This document shows, one piece after another, positions 1 through 8,104 of a stretch of 17,738 nucleotides of DNA. Origin of the DNA: Zarea fungicola (taxonomy: Eukaryota; Ascomycota; Sordariomycetes; Hypocreales; Cordycipitaceae). A program made the translations under genes and the position numbers. The stretch spans positions 1-17,738 of the forward strand of contig FWCC01000547.1 of NCBI GenBank assembly GCA_900169235.1. The letters run 5' to 3'. Below the pieces are notes generated by a model. It ran no database searches and had not been told where the DNA came from. It saw only the letters and a list, made by a program, of their open reading frames with translations. Each line of letters begins with the position of its first letter. Position 1 is the stretch's first letter.

Positions 1-2218
1 CCCTCGATTCTGTGGCATCTGCCTCCAACCTTTTGACTTTTTTCCTCAATTCTATGACATCTGCATTCAAAATATCGGCATTTGACATCCATTCTATGAC
101 CAGTGAGTCCGATTTTAGGACCATTTCCCTCAAACTTAAAGCTATTGGCATCCATTTGTCGACCTCTGCCATCCATTCCAGTACCTCTATCTCCAATTCT
201 GTGACCTCTAACCCTTTCTGTTCAATAACAGCACGTAACTCTGCTATCACCACATCCTTCCCTTCAAGATCCTGTTTTGGCCTGCCGATAATTTCATTCG
301 GATGTAGAAGATGTCCCTGAAGCGTTTCGTTCCTTTTCAGGGTATCGAACAGCAGGTCAAGTTCTTTCTGGGCTTCAGCAGGCTTCTCGTTTGAAACGGC
401 CTGATGCAAATTAAAAACATTCAAGGATGACTGGCGGAGTTGGAGACCGATATCACCAATATATGGATCCGTATCGCTAAGATCTAAATCAGTACGACCA
501 AGAAGGCTGAAGTACAGTGATCGGGCTATGAAGAAGGATGACAGCGACTGGCCGGACTCGACTATGGGCTCATGCAGCTTTTTCAAGAACATGAGTGTCC
601 AGTCTCGCTGGAAGTCTTGCTTGATCGGTTTGCCGAATAATTTCCCTCCTGTCAAGGCAGTCATCTCAATGTGTGCAAATTTCTCTAGCTTTGCTGCTTG
701 CATGCGGGTCTTGTTAATATGGACTGCCAACTCTTTTGCCAGGGGCTCCAAATCGTCTTGTGGGTACGAGAGTCCTGGTTGCAAGGATATCTCAAGTACC
801 TGCTTCGCCATAGAAACATTGGCATCTTCTTGGCAGATGCGGACTATCTCCGGCTTCTGGCTTCCCAGTATCCAGCACAATGTAGCCAGCTGTTGCCGGG
901 CGTACGGGTCACCCTTGCCAGTTTCAAGTGCAGGCCGCGAATGTAGTTGACGGAAAGCAAAGAGCCAGATCTGTCGCACAGCTAGGTCTACGTTGCCATA
1001 CCTTCGGTTGCTAGGATTGCAGTCTCGCTCAAACTGCTTCACAGTTTCTGCGTCTGTCTGTACCCAACAGGTGCTTCTCCTGTCCAGTTCCTCATCGAAG
1101 AGAGCTCTTAATTCTCGGTTTATCGACTGATATTTCGACGGAAGCAGCTGCCTGATATTGTTCGTCACACTTTCAAGAAGAGTGAGATTGCCAAAAACAG
1201 TTTGGAGGGACGGCACAGTGGTAAACTTGGTCCGCTGCACTATCCTATCAAAATACTGCAACCTCTTGTCTTTATCAAATTCGCCCAAGACTATGCCTTG
1301 TTCCACCTTGCCGCGGAGGTCTTTCTCTTGGTACTTGCTCGCCCCAGGAGCTTTTCCGTACAGCTCTTCTAGGCTACTTCTGGTGAAGGCCTCCATATCT
1401 ATGGTGTTCTCTTTTCCAAACACACCCTGAAAGAACGCGAGGACGTTGTAGAAAGTTCCGCACAGATTCTCTGGTAAGTGAAGCTGTATTAACCTGTCGA
1501 AGGAACCGATGAGTATGTCCGGATGCAGCGCTTTGAGCGCATAGAATTGATCCAGCGCTTTCGTGTAAACACCATAACCATGACGGGTGAGTCGCTGTAG
1601 CTTTTTCCTCTGCTGATCCGAGCATTGCGCTAACCAATACTCCAACAACACCGCGTTGCCCTTTATGCCCTCCAGCATTCCCATGAACTTCCGCACCTTG
1701 AAATATAGTTCTCCACCGTCTGGTTTCTTTCCCTTTTCGTAGTTTCTTAAATTTTCTTTGGCGCTTTCACTGATGTCTGTTGCGCGTCAGTCCCGCATCG
1801 GCACCAGTACCGAAATGCACGCACCTTTGCTATACAGGTCGACAACCCAAGTTGTAACCGGCCGAGCGAGCGTTTCTGCCGCCTTCACACGGTGCTGTCC
1901 GTGCAGGCAGTGCAGCTTAGTACCCGTCGGCGGCTGGTATATCGCAAAGCCATGCGCCTTTCCGGTTGTAAACTGCACCTCCCTGAGGTCATCCTCGTCC
2001 ACAACAGCAGGTATGCGATGTTCTTCCAAAGACGGATTGCAGCGAACCCGGAATTGTGTCCGCAGACGACTGATATGACCAGTGTCTAACGGTCGTGCGT
2101 GTGGGAAATCCAACATGCCCAGCGGGACGCTCACGGTCATCAAGAAGTACGGAGCCCTGCCTTCACATAGGGAGTATGGTTGCACACCCCGCTCCCTAGG
2201 ATGACTGGCATGTGTCAT
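1..2218 (-). CDS. DUF3723-family protein, C-terminus cut by window edge
   Basis: Two exons are visible. Exon 1 (2218-1825, ATG at 2218) gives 131 codons plus one base. A 48-nt intron (1824-1777) has donor GTGCGT, a CTGAC branch site and acceptor CAACAG. Exon 2 (1776 to the left edge) is open without a stop for about 591 codons, so more than 720 residues are present and the end is missing. The intron is a multiple of three but carries an in-frame TGA, so splicing is needed; joined, it reads VVDLYSK-DISESAKENL. I assign DUF3723 from memory of the family pattern: DTGHISRL (about 45-52), HRIPAVVDEDDL (68-79), LHCLHGQHRVKAA (102-114), WVVDLY (124-129). The visible C-terminal end is a Leu/Glu/Lys heptad region, probably coiled coil. 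Function is unknown; the family recurs as Starship transposon cargo. The GQHR box resembles the ParB/sulfiredoxin GxxR box (inference). An upstream in-frame GTG at 2296 is not favoured. Confidence 0.8.
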
Positions 2219-2404
2219 GTTGAAATTGTATTGTTCTGCGGGATCTGGGAGTACATTGCGACCTAAGGCGGCCCACGGCCTTGTCTTTACAGTCACAGGC
2301 GATATAAGCCGAATCCGGCCGATACCGCTCCTATACTACATATCTACCTACATAAACTACTGACCAGCCACGGGCACAGAAATATCCACTTCATCTATCC
2401 AAGA
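2219..2404. promoter_or_regulatory. shared divergent upstream region (DUF3723 gene / kinase-like gene)
   Basis: These 186 bases separate the ATG of the minus-strand DUF3723 gene from the ATG of the plus-strand kinase-like gene, so both promoters must lie here or overlap the neighbouring coding starts. No clean TATA box is seen on either strand; the stretch around 2330-2355 is AT-richer (ctatactacatatctac). Assignment as promoter rests only on gene arrangement. Confidence 0.4.
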
Positions 2405-3626
2405 ATGGTGAGAACAGACAAGAATAGATTCTCGAGACATCCATACGACGTGGACGAGGAGGACGAGGACGAGGACGAGGATGAAGACAGGGGCAAGGAC
2501 AAGGGTGAGCCGCCTCAAGGAAAGCCGCTCTTTTCCATACCGTCCCGGGGACACATACCATCCCGGCCACAAAACGATGGGAACCCTGCAACTATCCCCA
2601 GCAGGCCTGATACTACCAATTCAGTCCGTAGGCATGGACTCCCACACGAATCTAGCGAGGGCTTCGCATCCTTCTGCAATATCAAGCTAGGAGCAGAAGG
2701 ATATAGCTACATTCTCTGTCAAAACCGTTGGCACCAGGCGTTCCTGGCGTATCCAATATCTAAAGTATCCGAAAAAAGGCTGACAGTGCAGAGAAAAAAC
2801 ATTCAAATGGCGCAGCACCAAAACATATTGAAAGTAGATTGCACATTCACACGAACAGTCAACGGGGACGAATATAATTTTGCTGCCTGTGAAGTCATGT
2901 ATCTCTCAATGAGGCACATCCGGCAGAGCCGTTTCCTGAGCGATGTCTGTCTGGCGTCACTTCTTAGACCGGTATGAAGGAAACCACTGCAGTGTGACTG
3001 GGAATGATCTGACCTGGACAGCCACTAGAAGTGCTCGCGAGCCTGCATGAGAAAGGCCTTGAGCCCCTAGATTTCACCATTCTCCTCGACTATGGCGGAA
3101 ACGTAAAGTTATGTGAGTGCTACATTCTCTCTTAGATGTGCTGTGCTTATGAATCACCCAAGGCGGGCAGGAAAACAGCCGAGGAGTAGTTACGGAGAAT
3201 GGGATACTCGGTTACAGAAACATGCGGGACTTTCAACGGCTTGTGTACGAGCTTGTGGAAGGGAAGGAGCTCAACGAAGACGGCAGCAAAGGAAACGTAG
3301 CAATGTCTGGAGCACAGGAATTGCGCGATCATTACAAGTTTCTGTCCGAAGACGCGATCGACTTTATATACGAGGTTGTGTCCAAGACGGAGGCTGCATC
3401 TCGACTGTTGAAGGTATGTTCAAATAAGACCACCCAAAGCATTCTACGCTGACGAGTTTTGAAGCACACGTTCTTTGAAAACACGGCAGCAGAGAGCGGT
3501 CGAGAAGCTCTTAGGGGAATGCTGTCGTACCACCATTTCCACGTTGGCTTCGTGACGGAGCGTGAGGCAGACTGGGAACAGCTGATCCACGATCGAAGCT
3601 TACTGTTGGCCAGGTGGGAAGCGTGA
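2405..3626 (+). CDS. protein-kinase-like protein, probable pseudokinase (4 exons)
   Basis: Rebuilt exons: 2405-2971, 3022-3112, about 3190-3413, 3465-3626 (about 347 aa). Intron 1 (2972-3021) has donor GTATGA, CTGAC branch and CAG acceptor. Intron 2 starts with GTGAGT at 3113; its acceptor is either 3186 or 3189, both in frame. Intron 3 (3414-3464) has GTATGT, CTGAC and AAG. The N-terminus has an acidic Asp/Glu tract (about residues 17-28) and a Pro/Arg/Ser linker. The kinase fold is suggested by an N-lobe-like stretch from LGAEGYSYILCQN, then LHEKGLEPLDFTILLDYGG (197-215) followed by NVKL at the position of the catalytic loop, ELVEGKEL, and a final SRLLKHTFFE as in kinase subdomain XI. The canonical HRD triad reads PLD, the loop is about three residues short, and no DFG follows, so catalysis is doubtful. 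Similar degenerate kinase-like proteins occur in fungal accessory genomes. It is divergent from the DUF3723 gene and convergent with the reductase gene. Confidence 0.65.
2452..2490 (+). repeat. GAGGAC-type purine repeat encoding an acidic tract
   Basis: A run of GACGAGGA-like hexamers, GAGGAC repeated with slight decay at its 3' end, lies within exon 1 of the kinase-like gene and encodes alternating Asp and Glu. The minus strand of the same tract reads CCTCGTCC repeats, which produce two artificial Pro/Arg/Leu-rich reading frames that should be ignored. Confidence 0.9.
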
Positions 3627-3716
3627 TGCGAATCGGGACGAGGTGATCGGGGACGGGAAGTGCCATTGAGTATACAGCTAGTTTTTACAATCTACTATTT
3701 TTACATCTTGCACGTG

Positions 3717-3722
3717 TTTATT
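3717..3722 (-). terminator. AATAAA polyadenylation signal of the ferric reductase gene
   Basis: TTTATT on the plus strand is AATAAA on the minus strand. It overlaps the stop codon of the three-exon model of the reductase gene (TAA, 3720-3718), inside the 91-base gap between the convergent kinase-like and reductase genes. Fungal polyadenylation signals are loose, so this is a plausible site, not proof. Confidence 0.4.
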
Positions 3723-5844
3723 CATAAAATTCAGCAAGACACTTTGCTTCTCTGCGCTGTATACGCTGGCTGATGACTGTCAGCCCGTCCACCACTCTGT
3801 GGCGCAAAATTGGGGGCACACTAGATGGGTACGCTTACCTAGGATGAGCAGTCTACACTCCTTAGCCGTTGCCCGCTTATGCTCGTCCACCAATTCCTCA
3901 CCAAGGAGCATAGGACCCTTTTCTACAATTGCGGCGCGCTTAACGTCCTCTTTCCTGGCCTTATCAACAATAACCGGCTTTTTTTTATCAAGAACGTAGC
4001 TTTTCACCTCATATGGGAGTACCTTGGATCCGACCTGGCTGCCGGTGGGAGTAGGATCGTGTTCGAGAATGTCGTCTTTGAAGCGCTGGATCCCGCTATT
4101 GTACCACTCTACAGACCGGTTAGTGTGGCTGAAGTGGCTGATAACAGGCGACTTACCCGCTTTCGTCGTTTCGTGCACAAGCAAAAATCTGTCCACAGTT
4201 TCATGGCTACCCCGATACGATGACGGCCACAGCTCGTCTTTCCCATACTTTTTGTACGCGATATTCTGCTCCTGCAAAATCTGACGCACATAGGGCATGC
4301 AATAAACGATATCGAACCTCTCCGCAACAACGAGTATATGCCCGAAGCCGTCAGTCGAAATGGAGCGCCCGTGCGGGCCACTGTACAGGGCGACTCTCCT
4401 GTCCGGCTTGAAATCCCGGATCCGCTTTTCCAGTTTGGCCAGTTTCTTATGGTGTTTGCTTATTTCGCTGACTTGCGCTGTCTCATGCGATGCCAGAAGC
4501 AGCTGTGCACTTTCTAGCGGAAGCCGCGTCGCCACCGCCCGCCTCAGATTGGCCTGCTCCCTGGATGTCTCCTTCGAGAGAATCAGGTTGGGGAAGTGAT
4601 GTATCTTGGCAGCGATATGCAGACGCCATGTCCAGCCGTGGTGCGGCACGACGACTAGGTCGAGCTCTGTCCACCCTCCGTCAGGGCCTGCAACGTGCTC
4701 CCAGCGCACAGGCATAAACGGATGGCTCTGCCACCAAGTGGCGAAGCCGTCGAACACACTGCCCTTGAAGCGTTTCATCTCCTCCCTCTCCTTCTCCTTC
4801 TCCTTTTCCACCTCATTCTCCACCTCCTGCTCCTCCTCCTTCTCCTCCAGCCGTACCAGATCAGGCACCATCGCCCCAAACGACAACGGCATCCACAGAT
4901 TTAGATACTGGCCGCCGACCCAGGGCATATGCCCCGGGACGCGGAGGCAGATCGAGGTCGTGCCCGCGTCGTATCTGATTGTTGCGGTGCAGGGTCTCAT
5001 CGGCTGTCTGTAGAGTATCATAGACAGCTGCACGATGGTAGAAGTGGCCAAGTACACCCCAGGAGCAAGAGCATATATCCACCAACGGGAACCCACATGG
5101 CGCAGCGTTGTGTACGCTAGCACGACGGCGCCGAGCTGATGCAGACGGAGCGCGGGCTCGTACCAGACAATGCGCCGCATGACCGGGAAGATGGCTGATT
5201 GGAAAAGGAGCGAGATGGCTGCCTGGGGGATATTAGCTGGACTCGAGGGCACTGTGATGGCGACGGACTCTTACTAGTAGCGCGAAGAGGTGTGTGGACG
5301 CAAGTTCACGGCGATTCCTACGATCTAGTCCAGCGACAACAACATGGAAGGCCGATAGCATAAGCACGATTAGGGACACCACAGAGTGGATTCGCCGATA
5401 CGTTATTACCCCGACGCCGACCCTGTCGCCGAGGAAGCCCAAGTGCAGGCCCGCGTAGAGCACGGCAGCATTGACAACCGCCAGTCGGCCCGCACGCAAA
5501 CTTGCCTCCGCCAGGCTCGACGACCCGAAAAATGTACAGATCACGTTGGCAGACATGTAGACCAGCAGCGCCGTCATGTGCTGCAGTGTCCAGGACGCAA
5601 GAAGTTTATGGGCCTTCAGAAAGACTGTGAGACTACTGTCGCCGGTGAACAAGTGATAGTTGCCGAGGCGCAACATGGCCAGCAGATACTTCGAGCAGAT
5701 TCCATGCAGTACGCGACGAAAGGTTCCAGAAGGCCGGTGGAGAACGCAGCGGCAAAACATCTGGGCCAGCACGACCGTGACGATTATAGAGTGCAACACA
5801 ATTGCATACAGGACCGTAACTCTGTGTACGAATGAGGCACTCAT
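3718..5844 (-). CDS. ferric reductase-type transmembrane flavo-hemoprotein (FRE family)
   Basis: A membrane reductase of the FRE/NADPH-oxidase superfamily: it would move electrons from NADPH through FAD and two hemes to Fe(III) or another metal chelate across a membrane. Exon 1 is 5844-5275 (190 codons). A 52-nt intron (5274-5223) has GTAAGA, CTAAT and CCCCCAG. Exon 2 starts at 5222. Hydrophobic segments lie near residues 8-30, 84-106, 120-138, 153-171, 191-206 and 219-233. Two His pairs spaced 14 apart, H153/H167 and H218/H232, are the expected b-heme ligands. The FAD motif is HPFM (357-360, usually HPFT) after GGQYLNLWMP (293-302); the NADPH motif is GPHG (472-475). The C-terminus is best completed by a 44-nt intron (3838-3795, GTAAGC to CACAGAG) and a last exon to TAA at 3718, giving 676 aa ending LAEFYE; without it the frame stops at 3780 (670 aa) with an atypical tail. 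An E/K-rich tract (314-340) interrupts the FAD domain. FRE genes are recurrent Starship cargo. Confidence 0.85.
4779..4852 (-). repeat. polypyrimidine tract encoding the Glu/Lys-rich insert of the reductase
   Basis: CTC/CTT/TTC triplet repeats on the plus strand are GAG/AAG/GAA codons on the minus strand and encode about 27 charged residues (Glu, Lys, few Arg, Val, Asn) within the FAD-binding domain. The purity of the tract suggests recent slippage. Plus-strand Leu/Ser-rich reading frames over it are shadows. Confidence 0.85.
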
Positions 5845-5861
5845 CTACGACTACGTTACAG

Positions 5862-5876
5862 AGAACAGTATGTTCT
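5862..5876. promoter_or_regulatory. perfect inverted repeat AGAACA-gta-TGTTCT upstream of the reductase start
   Basis: Six-base arms separated by three bases, centred 25 bases upstream of the reductase ATG (5844). The spacing and symmetry are those of a homodimer binding site, and it sits in the 5' leader or core promoter. No fungal factor is assigned. A chance occurrence cannot be excluded in 315 bases of intergenic DNA. Confidence 0.35.
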
Positions 5877-6108
5877 GTCAAAGTTCTAGCCGCGGTTGCG
5901 GGGCAGGCTGCCATCTTTAAGGTAATCTCCCTTCTGTATTACCACCGTTTTTGGCAGATTTGCCTTACCTGATTGTCAGTCACACCACGATGCGCCCGAA
6001 CTGGCTTATCCATCGTGCTACCGCGCCCGCAGTGAATCTGCTCCTTATATTGCTGTATCCTATTTTACGCCGATACCGCATACTATAGCACTTGGTAGCC
6101 AACACGAA

Positions 6109-6116
6109 TATAAATA
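6109..6116 (+). promoter_or_regulatory. TATA box (TATAAATA) of the 449-aa orphan gene
   Basis: TATAAATA lies 44 bases before the ATG at 6160. With a start of transcription some 25-35 bases downstream, the 5' leader would be very short, about 10-25 nt. A textbook TATA box this close to the ATG is uncommon in filamentous fungi and supports this start codon. Confidence 0.6.
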
Positions 6117-6159
6117 CCGGTCTGCTGCCATACTACAAATCAGTGCTCACCGTGCAAAG

Positions 6160-7509
6160 ATGGACCCTATGAAACTCGACGACGTAGAAAATACACCAGA
6201 ATACCAGGCCTGGCTGGCGGCGGGTGGGGGAGATCAGTCTCCCCCACAAGAGGACCCTTCAGCGCAAGAGGACCCTTCAGCGCAAGAGGACCCTTCAGCG
6301 CAAGGGGGCTCTTCGGCGGCGCAAGGGGACTCTTCGGCGCAAGACCTTTGGCGACAATTGGAACTTCTGCCACAACGGAAGCCTCCGCCACAGCCACCAC
6401 ACCCACCACCCCCACCACATCCACCACAGCCCTCTGTGTTGCCTTCACACAGGGCCGCGCAAAAAAAAGACCCGCTATGTAAATTTGAAGGTTATTATCC
6501 TTACTGGAAGTACGACAATAATTTTGGCAACTATGCTCTATGCACGATGTATGCAATTTATAGCTGGGGTTCCTGGTATAGACTCTGGTCAGTACCAATG
6601 AATTTGGCAAGAAAAAAGCAAATATTCAGCGGGAAGGAGCTTGTCAATTACAGACGGTATTCCCAGATGATGAAAAACAGTGAAATCCCAATACAACCTA
6701 ATGGGATTGAGGCTGTAGCATGGGAAACACCTCCAAATCTTGTAAATTATCGGCCTTATCATGACCAGTTAGTGGCTGAACTTAAATATATCCGACCAAG
6801 TGCGAAGGATGCACCACGTGTGAAGGGCGAAAAGTATGCGAGGATGATTCTTGTCAAAACAAAATGGATTATCGATGAGAAGGAAGACTGTTCCTGGGAA
6901 ATAAAAACGGCAACCGACACGATGCATGAAGGCGGCAAAGACGCAGCTTACAATCATGCCACACATGCTTATGAAAATCACTGGACGGAAGATCTGGGTC
7001 ACCAGATGCATGAAGATGCGCGCGCTAATACACCAGGGCGAACTCTTCACAGAGATTTGCGTGGCCCAAGTAGAGCCGGGACTCCCGACGATCCACTTGC
7101 AAGTGTAGAAGCTGATGATGAGCAATACGGTAGTGATGAGCAATACGGTAGTGATGAGCAATACGGTAGAATGCCCTCTTCATCGACACGTCGAGACGCG
7201 ACCCCATATTCTAGCATTAGTCCAAGGATAAGCAGCGGAGGCGGCTCGCGATTTTCACCAAGCCGTAGTGTAGGCTCTTCACCAGTTCCAAGTGCAGACT
7301 CTCGACGGTCACCCACCCCTAGTGGAGGCTCTCTAGAGGCGCCAATCCAAGGTACAGGCGGGGGTCAGGCTGTCACGTTGGAGACCATAATGGCAGTTAT
7401 AAATGAGAAATTCGGTAAACTAACTACGGAAGTCGATAAACTAACTACGGAAGTCGGAAACGTATCGGGCAGGTTGGAATTACTGGAAAACGCAGCTAAT
7501 AATAAGTAG
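6160..7509 (+). CDS. hypothetical 449-aa protein with Tyr/Trp-rich core and repeat-expanded tails
   Basis: I do not recognise this family. The frame is intronless and starts at ATG 6160 just after a TATA box. From N to C: residues 30-61 hold Gln-Glu-Asp-Pro-Ser-Ala repeats (an 18-nt minisatellite); 74-92 is Pro/His-rich; 103-285 is a compact core unusually rich in aromatics, for example FEGYYPYWKYDNNFGNY (109-125) and YSWGSWYRLW (134-143), then a Lys/Glu-rich part with VKTKWIIDEKEDCSWEI; 319-336 has three DEQYGS-type repeats; 337-400 is Ser/Pro/Gly/Arg-rich and probably disordered; 406-445 is a short coiled coil with KLTTEVD/KLTTEVG repeats. It has no signal peptide or membrane segment. Composition and the coiled-coil end fit an intracellular, perhaps oligomeric, protein. 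Codon use and the long open frame make it a real gene despite the unknown function. It is divergent from the reductase gene. Confidence 0.75.
   Translation: MDPMKLDDVENTPEYQAWLAAGGGDQSPPQEDPSAQEDPSAQEDPSAQGGSSAAQGDSSAQDLWRQLELLPQRKPPPQPPHPPPPPHPPQPSVLPSHRAAQKKDPLCKFEGYYPYWKYDNNFGNYALCTMYAIYSWGSWYRLWSVPMNLARKKQIFSGKELVNYRRYSQMMKNSEIPIQPNGIEAVAWETPPNLVNYRPYHDQLVAELKYIRPSAKDAPRVKGEKYARMILVKTKWIIDEKEDCSWEIKTATDTMHEGGKDAAYNHATHAYENHWTEDLGHQMHEDARANTPGRTLHRDLRGPSRAGTPDDPLASVEADDEQYGSDEQYGSDEQYGRMPSSSTRRDATPYSSISPRISSGGGSRFSPSRSVGSSPVPSADSRRSPTPSGGSLEAPIQGTGGGQAVTLETIMAVINEKFGKLTTEVDKLTTEVGNVSGRLELLENAANNK
6247..6300 (+). repeat. 18-nt minisatellite, three identical copies plus decayed ones
   Basis: The unit CAAGAGGACCCTTCAGCG occurs exactly three times (6247-6264, 6265-6282, 6283-6300), followed by two or three diverged units (CAAGGGG-CTCTTCGGCG) to about 6340. 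It is in frame and encodes QEDPSA. Confidence 0.95.
7117..7170 (+). repeat. 18-nt minisatellite encoding DEQYGS
   Basis: Three copies of GATGAGCAATACGGTAGT (7117-7134, 7135-7152, 7153-7170), the last with one change (AGA at its end). In frame inside the 449-aa orphan gene. Confidence 0.95.
7417..7458 (+). repeat. 21-nt tandem duplication encoding KLTTEV(D/G)
   Basis: Two adjacent 21-nt units (7417-7437, 7438-7458) differ only in the last two bases. The heptad length fits duplication of one coiled-coil turn near the C-terminus of the 449-aa protein. Confidence 0.95.
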
Positions 7510-7511
7510 TC

Positions 7512-7517
7512 AATAAA
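7512..7517 (+). terminator. AATAAA polyadenylation signal of the 449-aa orphan gene
   Basis: AATAAA begins three bases after the TAG stop (7507-7509). Together with the TATA box this defines an unusually compact transcription unit of roughly 1.4 kb. Confidence 0.5.
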
Positions 7518-7727
7518 GTTTTAATCATGCGCGGCTCTCCATGAGCTCCCATCAGTTGCGAGAGTGAACATTGGTAATAGTCGCACGGATATGCACCACA
7601 AGGGGTTAAAGCGGGCGTTTGACCTTCCGTTTTTACCGCCCGGTAGCCTATCAATAAATAGCCACTGGCAATTGCAATAATAGACGCCCATATGAGATGC
7701 CAGGAAAAACTGACGCTAATACTACAT

Positions 7728-8104
7728 ACATGTTATCGCGGCGGTGGGTGCGCCACTACTACCACACACTACTGCCGAATAATCAACAAAATGTATAATA
7801 GTTAACTAACTAACACTAACTGGTGTAAATCAATACTGTAAAAAGAGATTTTGTAAACAAAGAAATTTGCCTATAAATAGAGGTAGATATTCCTAGCTAG
7901 GTTACTTCATTTGTAGAAAAATAAGGAACAGAATTTTACATTCATTTTCCCTTACGGTCTTCATTCTGCTGCAGTGAGCAAGCAATGACTCATTGCAAGC
8001 TCGTCCCGCCTTGTACAATATGATACATAGTTAGTGAGCCCTATTGGCTGGAAGCCACCGGGCGTAATAAACAATGAATGAATGAATATGACACATGTTG
8101 TCGC
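7728..8104 (+). mobile_element. possible truncated non-LTR (LINE/SINE-like) element with near-perfect target duplication
   Basis: The block starts at ACATGTTATCGC (7728-7739) and ends at ACATGTTGTCGC (8093-8104), an 11/12 direct repeat of the length expected for a LINE-type target-site duplication. Just inside the right end are, in order, a stem-loop (8038-8063: GCCC/GGGC outer and GGCT/AGCC inner pairs), AATAAA (8066-8071) and an (AATG)n tail (about 8074-8088), the usual 3' architecture of fungal and animal non-LTR elements. A TATAAATA occurs at 7872-7879. No open frame longer than a few dozen codons is present, and I see no clear pol III A/B boxes, so it would be a 5'-truncated or non-autonomous copy. 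The rest of the gap 7510-8486 holds no recognisable gene. Confidence 0.35.

Noticed and set aside
528..950. Plus-strand frames of 140 and 82 codons
   Set aside because: Antisense to the long open DUF3723 exon, no motif; shadows.
1374..1637. 87-codon minus-strand frame
   Set aside because: Lies in another frame over exon 2 of the DUF3723 gene, which is continuous across it; a shadow.
2357..2591. Leu/Val- and Pro/Arg-rich minus-strand frames that look membrane-like
   Set aside because: Produced by the reverse complement of the GAGGAC repeat in the kinase-like gene.
4695..5013. Leu- and Ser-rich plus-strand frames
   Set aside because: Antisense readings of the Glu/Lys codon tract of the reductase.
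6004..6009. TTATCC (GGATAA on minus) as a possible GATA-type iron-regulator site upstream of the reductase
   Set aside because: Single GATAA core without the longer consensus flanks; too common to support.
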